A stretch of 8,741 nucleotides of DNA from Caldithrix sp. (lineage in GTDB: Bacteria; KSB1; UBA2214; DYKH01). Shown here piece by piece: positions 8,037 to 8,741 of this stretch. The stretch is from assembly GCA_020722685.1 (NCBI GenBank), contig DYKH01000197.1, positions 1 to 8,741 on the forward strand, written 5' to 3'. Made by a program: the position numbers and the translations under genes. The notes beneath the pieces are model-generated. The model was not told where the DNA came from, ran no database searches, and worked only from the letters and a program-made list of their open reading frames with translations. Each line of letters opens with the position of its first letter. The stretch's first letter is position 1.

Positions 8037-8042
8037 ATAGTT
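8027..8042. repeat. 16-bp inverted repeat, possible operator at the mltG promoter
   Basis: AACTATT and AATAGTT form perfect 7-bp arms around a 2-bp centre. The repeat covers the candidate -35 box of mltG. Its position and symmetry suit a site for a dimeric regulator, but AT-rich short palindromes also arise by chance. It is too short in the loop and lacks a T-tract, so it is not an intrinsic terminator. Confidence 0.35.
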
Positions 8043-8163
8043 TAGCTGAGACAGGAGAATGGAGAGTGAAAGTCCGGACGATAATGGCTGCGAGCTATGC
8101 AACACACAAAGGAAACCGTCTGCCACCCGGAAGGTGTAAATGATTCTTCATAAGCAACGGCCT

Positions 8164-8741
8164 TCAAAAGAGGACGAACAGGTCATATAAAGCGTGCGTC
8201 CAGGCAGCGACCCCAATTCCCCGCAATTTGTACAAAATGCAGAAGAGTAGTCCTGCGACGAACCGGAAAACAGCCGAGCTCAAGGTAAAAGTTGCGGCGT
8301 CCAAATAATGAAACCAGGAAAAAACGATGGAAGAAACGACGGCCGCAACGGGATAAGCGATCCACGGACTCATCTTCAAAACGTGGGCTAAGGTGAATCC
8401 GGAAGTGCTGAATAAAAAAGCGCGAAATACCAGCTCTTCGTACACTCCGGCCCCAAGCGCCAGCATGATACCGACTTCCTTTTCAGCGTGACACGAGATG
8501 GCAAGCTGCATTGCACGCATGAAAAAGCTGACCACATAGCCCAAAGTTGCTGCGTAAAATGCGCTCTCTGCAACGATCGCCAGCAAATATGGCCAGCGCA
8601 AAGGTGCTATTCCCCGTTCGCGCAGAAACCAAGCCAAACCAACGACGGCCACCAGCACCGCGCCTAACCAAAACGGGCTATGAATGCCAAACATGCGCAA
8701 AATGCTCTTGAGCAGAATGCCGGCGCTGTTGCGCACTTGAA
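8164..8741 (-). CDS. CPBP-family intramembrane metalloprotease (N-terminus cut by window edge)
   Basis: This is a polytopic membrane protein of the CPBP (CAAX protease and bacteriocin-processing, Abi/Rce1-like) family. Counting from the first in-window GTG (8736), the three family motifs are visible: EELVFR (E100, E101, R105), F139-S-W-F-H143 (FxxxH) and H181-A-L-Y-D185. The glutamates and histidines are the expected metal-binding and catalytic residues. Several hydrophobic segments (about 22-38, 50-78, 103-118, 124-142, 153-170) fit a multi-pass protein. The frame stays open through the right edge, and the first residues (V/M-R-N-S-A...) resemble an internal position in relatives, which have another transmembrane segment before it. 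I infer that roughly 30-60 residues lie outside the window, making the GTG at 8736 an internal valine. The substrate cannot be inferred; family members include prenyl-protein proteases and bacteriocin-immunity proteins. It is 155-173 bp upstream of mltG and probably in a separate transcription unit. Confidence 0.85.
   Translation of the reverse strand, partial: QVRNSAGILLKSILRMFGIHSPFWLGAVLVAVVGLAWFLRERGIAPLRWPYLLAIVAESAFYAATLGYVVSFFMRAMQLAISCHAEKEVGIMLALGAGVYEELVFRAFLFSTSGFTLAHVLKMSPWIAYPVAAVVSSIVFSWFHYLDAATFTLSSAVFRFVAGLLFCILYKLRGIGVAAWTHALYDLFVLF

Noticed and set aside
8072..8079. 8-bp palindrome GTCCGGAC in the intergenic gap
   Set aside because: Too short and isolated to assign; no second copy seen nearby and not placed at a promoter box.
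8121..8140. Small hairpin (CACC-TTCCG-GGTG) downstream of the CPBP gene as a terminator
   Set aside because: The stem is only 4 bp and is not followed by a run of T on the minus strand.
8095..8151. 18-codon ATG frame on the minus strand between the CPBP gene and mltG, a possible leader peptide
   Set aside because: No ribosome-binding site, no attenuator hairpins after it, and no compositional bias; random expectation explains it.
8055..8163. Structured-RNA-like phrases on the plus strand (GTGAAAGTCCGGAC, then GGAAACC and CCACCCGGAAGGTG), faintly like pieces of RNase P RNA or a cobalamin riboswitch
   Set aside because: Only short words match. The remaining conserved core of either RNA is absent, the space is too small for RNase P RNA, and no gene lies downstream on the plus strand. 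A covariance-model search (Rfam) would settle it; a significant hit would reverse this.

Overview
This is an ordinary-looking stretch of bacterial chromosome, moderately GC-balanced, with all recognisable genes on the minus strand and very little non-coding DNA. It holds four complete genes and two fragments cut by the window edges. In transcription order (right to left) they are: a CPBP-family membrane protease lacking its N-terminus; the endolytic murein transglycosylase MltG; a PcrA/UvrD-type DNA helicase; a secreted, approximately 1,233-residue tetratricopeptide-repeat (TPR) protein; the NAD-biosynthesis enzyme NadC; and the first 14 codons of a possible further gene.

Organism: nothing here is decisive. 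A didermic bacterium is likely, since a very large TPR protein with a signal peptide and repeated BamD/YbgF-like 'YPxS' helix ends is common in Gram-negative lineages. I lean towards the FCB superphylum or a neighbouring uncultivated phylum such as KSB1 or Calditrichota, but this is an impression from protein style. Initiation is unusual: nadC and pcrA start with GTG, and mltG with TTG or GTG. Only the TPR gene and the left-edge fragment have ATG.

Layout: 8164-8741 is the CPBP protease (partial). 8009-8163 is the only sizeable intergenic gap; it carries a candidate promoter overlapped by a 16-bp inverted repeat just in front of mltG. From there mltG and pcrA overlap by 20 bp, pcrA and the TPR gene are 16 bp apart, the TPR gene and nadC are 79 bp apart, and nadC and the left-edge ORF are 34 bp apart. 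No intrinsic terminator is evident in any gap, so mltG-pcrA-TPR, and possibly nadC and beyond, may form one transcription unit.

The operon mixes functions: peptidoglycan chain termination (MltG), DNA repair and transcription-conflict resolution (PcrA), an envelope TPR scaffold of unknown partner, and de novo NAD synthesis (NadC). No shared pathway is evident. No mobile element, CRISPR array, tRNA, rRNA or defence cassette was seen, and I found no convincing sign of a previously undescribed system. The least explained items are the giant TPR protein and the mltG start/promoter arrangement. There is no gene-free stretch longer than 300 bases.
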